Assembly: GCA_030610325.1 (NCBI GenBank)
Contig: JAUWRZ010000010.1
Coordinates: 1 to 15,718, forward strand
Source of the DNA: Sulfurimonadaceae bacterium
Lineage (GTDB): Bacteria; Campylobacterota; Campylobacteria; Campylobacterales; Sulfurimonadaceae
Reading direction: 5' to 3'
Length of the DNA stretch: 15,718 nucleotides
The notes under the pieces are model-generated. The model saw only the letters and a program-made list of their open reading frames with translations. It had not been told where the DNA came from and did no database searches. Both the position numbers and the translations under genes were made by a program. Positions 12,829 to 15,718 of this stretch are shown here, piece after piece. Each line of letters opens with the position of its first letter. Within the stretch, counting starts at the first letter, position 1.

Positions 12829-13419
12829 CTAAAGCGAATTAAAATACTCATCATTAAAATAGAGTGAATCGTATTTCATGATCAGTCTTTTAGTTGCTTG
12901 CGGTGTGAACTCCTTCTGAGTAAGAGCATACATGCTCAGCATATCAAACAGGTCCCTGGATTTTGTTCTTTTATAGAACATCATCGATTTCATATTAAAG
13001 ATCGTATCGAGGCTTGAGACCTTGATGTTCCCAATGTTCTCATAAGCATCTTTCTCAAAAAACTCTTTTGTCCCAAGATTTGCACCACCATCGAAAAACT
13101 GTATTTTGACCCCATTGACCATCCATGTCTGAAGATAATGTTCGACAGCATCTCCAGCGATCAAAAAGTCTTCCATGATCGCTTTGGAGGGTTCTATATA
13201 TTCGATGTTCTCTATTCCAAAAACAGCTATACAGTCCTCGATAAAAGAGCCAAGATCATCCAATGGAAGTTCTTTCGTCAGACAAAGATCGAGATCTTCG
13301 GAGATCCTATGTCTGATATGATAAGAGAGTGCAGTCCCGCCAACGAGTCTAATATCATGTCTAAGAAATATCTCATGATCTTGAATATGAGGAAGCAGCG
13401 ATCTAATAGCTTCTGTCAT
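12829..13419 (-). CDS. AbiEii/AbiGii-type nucleotidyltransferase, probable toxin
   Basis: This 196-residue protein carries the AbiEii-like signature LVGGTALSYHI (25-35) followed by the metal site SEDLDLCL (D42, D44). VNGVKIQFFDGG (101-112) gives the conserved Lys and Asp, and MKSMMFYKRTKSRDLFDM (143-160) the K...K-RDLxD block. It is shorter than many AbiEii proteins (about 300 residues) and lacks the helical C-terminal part, so it is a compact version. The ATG overlaps the upstream HTH gene's TGA as ATGA, showing coupled translation. Family members act as type IV toxins by nucleotide transfer, in one well-studied branch to tRNA 3' ends; the substrate here is unknown. Little sequence likeness to the nucleotidyltransferase at 9630 beyond the core motifs. 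Confidence 0.88.
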   Translation of the reverse strand: MTEAIRSLLPHIQDHEIFLRHDIRLVGGTALSYHIRHRISEDLDLCLTKELPLDDLGSFIEDCIAVFGIENIEYIEPSKAIMEDFLIAGDAVEHYLQTWMVNGVKIQFFDGGANLGTKEFFEKDAYENIGNIKVSSLDTIFNMKSMMFYKRTKSRDLFDMLSMYALTQKEFTPQATKRLIMKYDSLYFNDEYFNSL

Positions 13420-14024
13420 GCATTAAATCCTGTCATTTTTTTGATCTGAAACAAGGAAGGATAAGAGGCACCATGCTCTTTTGCCATCGTGATGATCTCA
13501 GCAGGGTCATACTTCGTGATCAACGCATCAATATAACGCTTTTTCGGTTTTTTCAATATCTGATCCAGTGCCGGTAACTTATGCTTATTAAAATAAGATC
13601 CCGGCTCATTTGCATACTTTATCTGATCGAGAGCTTCTGCATGATCCTCTGCAGGCATGATAGGACGATTGCTCTCTAGAATAGTCATAAGCCTTTTATA
13701 GCCAAAAAGCTTCAGCAGTGTCTCTGTGTCTTCTTGGTTGGGGGTGCTTAGATAGACCGATACAAGGTTCTTTATCTCTATTTGTGAACCGTCCTGACGT
13801 GACCATAGCATATCTTTTTTAAAATGTTTTTTATCAAGACGTATCCTGCGGGTGTGTTCGCTGTATTTTGGCTGGTCGACTTTGGCATCGATGATCTTGA
13901 TGACCTCTTCACTTTTTAGCATACGCAAAAGCTTAGCCAGCTTTTTTCTTTTGCCACTCTTTTCCCAGTCACTAAGCGTACTGCTAGGTACATCAAGTAG
14001 TCGTGTGATCTCCTGTTTAGTCAT
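13416..14024 (-). CDS. HTH protein, probable antitoxin/repressor of the second AbiE-like operon
   Basis: The 202-residue protein begins with a compact HTH, MTKQEITRLLDVPSSTLSDW, followed by a basic stretch and a domain of unknown type. The rest contains YSEHTRRIRLDKKHFKKDML, LLKLFGYKRLMTILESNRPI and ends with a second possible HTH-like segment AKEHGASYPSLFQIKKM. It is the first gene of the operon and overlaps the toxin gene by four bases. An ATG start has AAAGGTGG upstream, and a TATAAT promoter with a palindrome lies 22-50 bases before it, so autoregulation is likely. Upstream HTH plus downstream nucleotidyltransferase is the arrangement of type IV toxin-antitoxin modules. The protein is clearly different from the winged-helix partner at 8626. 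Confidence 0.82.
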   Translation of the reverse strand: MTKQEITRLLDVPSSTLSDWEKSGKRKKLAKLLRMLKSEEVIKIIDAKVDQPKYSEHTRRIRLDKKHFKKDMLWSRQDGSQIEIKNLVSVYLSTPNQEDTETLLKLFGYKRLMTILESNRPIMPAEDHAEALDQIKYANEPGSYFNKHKLPALDQILKKPKKRYIDALITKYDPAEIITMAKEHGASYPSLFQIKKMTGFNA

Positions 14025-14045
14025 AAGCCACCTTTCACTAACTGT

Positions 14046-14074
14046 ATTATATCCGAATAACGGAAATCATACAA
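14046..14074 (-). promoter_or_regulatory. Promoter and palindromic operator of the second AbiE-like operon
   Basis: On the minus strand TTGTAT (14074-14069), a 17-base spacer and TATAAT (14051-14046). TCCG (14052-14055) and CGGA (14061-14064) form an inverted repeat with a five-base centre in the spacer next to the -10. A further TCGGAT lies at 14095-14100. The HTH protein of the operon is the likely ligand. Confidence 0.65.
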
Positions 14075-14164
14075 TTGTTCTCTAGTGGTAAATAGTCGGA
14101 TAAGAAGACAGGCTTTCAGCCACTCCCTATTCTCTCACACCCCACCCCATGTTTGTTGCCTGAT

Positions 14165-14173
14165 CGCTACAAC
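14165..14173 (+). promoter_or_regulatory. Shared CGCTACAAY box, copy d
   Basis: CGCTACAAC inside TGATCGCTACAAC, 40 bases before the ATG of the methyltransferase-like gene. CTGTAA follows nearby in this copy and in copy b. Confidence 0.6.
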
Positions 14174-14212
14174 CTGGCTGTAATCAAAACAAACACACTA
14201 AAGGAATCACAC

Positions 14213-15718
14213 ATGTCAGCATATCTATATATACAAGTAGCCCCTGAGAAGGCAGACCAGGTCGCACTTTTCCTTCGTGAGCACAAAGCAAACGCGACAG
14301 AGATGGATCACCTTGTCTATGTCGTCAACAGTCAAGACCTTGAGTGGTGCGAGACTGAGGCGTGCGCGGAACCGGACTATTTTCGTCACTATTTCAAAAC
14401 GAAGATGGGTTCCGGCGAGATCAGGGTCAGCCGCATCTCAGACCAGATGGACGATGGTGAGAAAGACATCGCTGTCTATGAGGATGTCACTAAGGTATTA
14501 GAAGAGCTCAACGAGAAGTTCGAGGTGCTCTATGATGATTCAGGCGCGTTCACAAAAGAGGAGTCCTACTTCTCACTTGAACAGGCAAGACGCATCACGT
14601 TCGATGGTGAACTGCTTATGGCAAAAGAGAGTCGCCGAAGCCTTTTCGCACTGCTATCTGGCAGTAAGGAAGAGGCAAAGGAGAGACTCAGTAGTCGCAA
14701 GATGCTGGCCGAGCTCAAAACGCTTGACCAGGACCACGAATGGTATCCGACCACTTTCGAGATAATCGATGCGTTCTATCATGACGCACTGTGCCCGAAC
14801 ATCTGGTATGGCGAGGAGGATGTAAGTAAGAGCGCACAAGAACAAGGCCCTTATGAGCATACCACTATCTCGCTACTGGACATCGGTGCTGGAGACGGAA
14901 AGCTCTTTCGTACGATCGATGAGATAGCGCAGAGCAAGAGCGTCCATGGGACACTCTCCTTAAGTAAGCGTTTTGCGATCGAGAAGAGTCAACGGCTCAT
15001 CGATAGCTATGACGATGAGGTCTTTGTGGTCGGGACCGACCTTTTCTCTCAGGTGCTTATCGACAAGAAGGTCGATATCATCTTCACTAACCCACCCTAT
15101 TCGCTTTTTAGTGAATGGGTGACGAAGGTGATCAAAGAGGCCAACTGTCGAGCAGTCTATCTCGTGCTTCCAGAACGCTGGGAGCGTGATGTGAGGATCG
15201 CTGAGGCCATCGAGTCTCGTAAGGCTTCAGTGACGATCATCGGTGACTTTGATTTCCTGGAGAGTGAGGACCGAAAGGCCAGAGCGAAGGTCTCGCTGCT
15301 TAGGGTCGATCTCATCGACAAAGAGTATCGACACAGTGACCATGACTACAAAGCAGAGGTAGACCCGTTCGAAGTATGGTTCGATGAGACGTTCACTGTC
15401 GATATCGATAGCTCTGAGGACCGTTTCTCCGAACATGAGAGACGGGTAAGACGAGGAGAGCGACTCAAGGAGCTTGTGAGCGGTCAGAACCTGATCGAGC
15501 GACTTGAAGAGCTTTACGCAGAGGAGATGCGCTCACTGATGGATAACTTCATCAAGATCGCCGGACTCGATGGTGCCTTGCTAAAAGAGCTGGGTGTCAG
15601 CGTGGAAGCACTGAAGGCGTCGCTCAGACTTAAGGTCTCTGGCCTTAAGAACAGTTACTGGGTCGAACTCTTCGACAACCTTGACACCATCACCTCGCGG
15701 CTGACCTCCTCTAGCAGG
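14213..15718 (+). CDS. Methyltransferase-like protein with N-terminal extension and probable DUF4942 region, partial
   Basis: The frame is open for 502 codons to the right edge, so the C-terminus is missing. Residues 1-215 are an extension I do not recognise, starting MSAYLYIQVAPEKADQVALF, partly helical and acidic. Residues 221-232, LLDIGAGDGKLF, are the glycine-rich SAM-binding motif I, and TNPPYSLF with NPPY at 293-296 is the catalytic motif of N6-adenine (amino) methyltransferases. The following LVLPERWERD continues this fold. The visible end, KNSYWVELFDNLDTITSRLT, resembles the DUF4942 region of plasmid methyltransferases; that assignment is from memory. The ATG has AAAGGA upstream and the shared box before it. 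No restriction endonuclease is seen beside it, so it may be an orphan enzyme. Base composition is more GC-rich than the transposon region. Confidence 0.82.
   Translation, partial: MSAYLYIQVAPEKADQVALFLREHKANATEMDHLVYVVNSQDLEWCETEACAEPDYFRHYFKTKMGSGEIRVSRISDQMDDGEKDIAVYEDVTKVLEELNEKFEVLYDDSGAFTKEESYFSLEQARRITFDGELLMAKESRRSLFALLSGSKEEAKERLSSRKMLAELKTLDQDHEWYPTTFEIIDAFYHDALCPNIWYGEEDVSKSAQEQGPYEHTTISLLDIGAGDGKLFRTIDEIAQSKSVHGTLSLSKRFAIEKSQRLIDSYDDEVFVVGTDLFSQVLIDKKVDIIFTNPPYSLFSEWVTKVIKEANCRAVYLVLPERWERDVRIAEAIESRKASVTIIGDFDFLESEDRKARAKVSLLRVDLIDKEYRHSDHDYKAEVDPFEVWFDETFTVDIDSSEDRFSEHERRVRRGERLKELVSGQNLIERLEELYAEEMRSLMDNFIKIAGLDGALLKELGVSVEALKASLRLKVSGLKNSYWVELFDNLDTITSRLTSSSR

Noticed and set aside
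14277..14765. Two plus-strand ORFs of 74 and 77 aa
   Set aside because: Both are out-of-frame shadows of the long methyltransferase-like frame that starts at 14213 and stays open to the right edge.

Overview
The window is an AT-leaning bacterial accessory region, most likely part of a plasmid or a plasmid-derived island. Several gene types (paired HTH/nucleotidyltransferase modules, an HD-domain protein with a small N-terminal domain, a methyltransferase with an NPPY motif) and the base composition fit a Campylobacterota host such as Sulfurimonas or Sulfurovum. That assignment is inference. No rRNA, tRNA, CRISPR array or replication initiator gene was seen.

Left part (1-5050): a Tn3-family transposon remnant on the minus strand, with a serine resolvase (tnpR) directly upstream of a transposase (tnpA). 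The tnpA gene is split by an IS630-family element (2373-3445) that lies between duplicated TA dinucleotides. Removing the element and one TA restores a 993-codon tnpA reading frame. The IS630 transposase itself lies in two frames joined at an A-AAA-AAG slippery heptamer, which suggests programmed -1 frameshifting. The outer inverted repeats of the Tn3 unit were not found.

Middle part (5050-8600): a scrap yard. It holds an orphan 34-nt group II intron domain V, three diverged copies of a ~48-bp segment, a complete Fic AMP-transferase gene of the autoinhibited DUF4172 type with its own promoter, and an IS200/IS605 element. In that element tnpA has lost its N-terminus, but tnpB is intact with all RuvC and zinc-ribbon residues. 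Terminal hairpins mark both ends of the element.

Right-middle (8600-10400): a two-gene operon encoding a winged-helix regulator and an overlapping nucleotidyltransferase, an AbiE-like (type IV toxin-antitoxin) arrangement. A second, unrelated-looking AbiE-like operon lies on the minus strand at 12694-14024. It has an HTH protein, a nucleotidyltransferase and a previously unlisted 44-codon gene that starts right after the toxin stop.

Right part (10650-15718): plasmid-type genes of mostly unknown role, namely a 69-aa protein, a 153-aa acidic protein, an HD-fold phosphohydrolase with an unusual HE in place of HD, and a large methyltransferase-like protein open at the right edge. Four of these genes, on both strands, carry the same CGCTACAA(C/T) box 31-40 bases before the start, so they probably share a promoter type or regulator. 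Between the HD gene and the second AbiE-like operon lies a tandem pair of 56-bp repeats with a tiny ORF and a promoter that has an internal palindrome.
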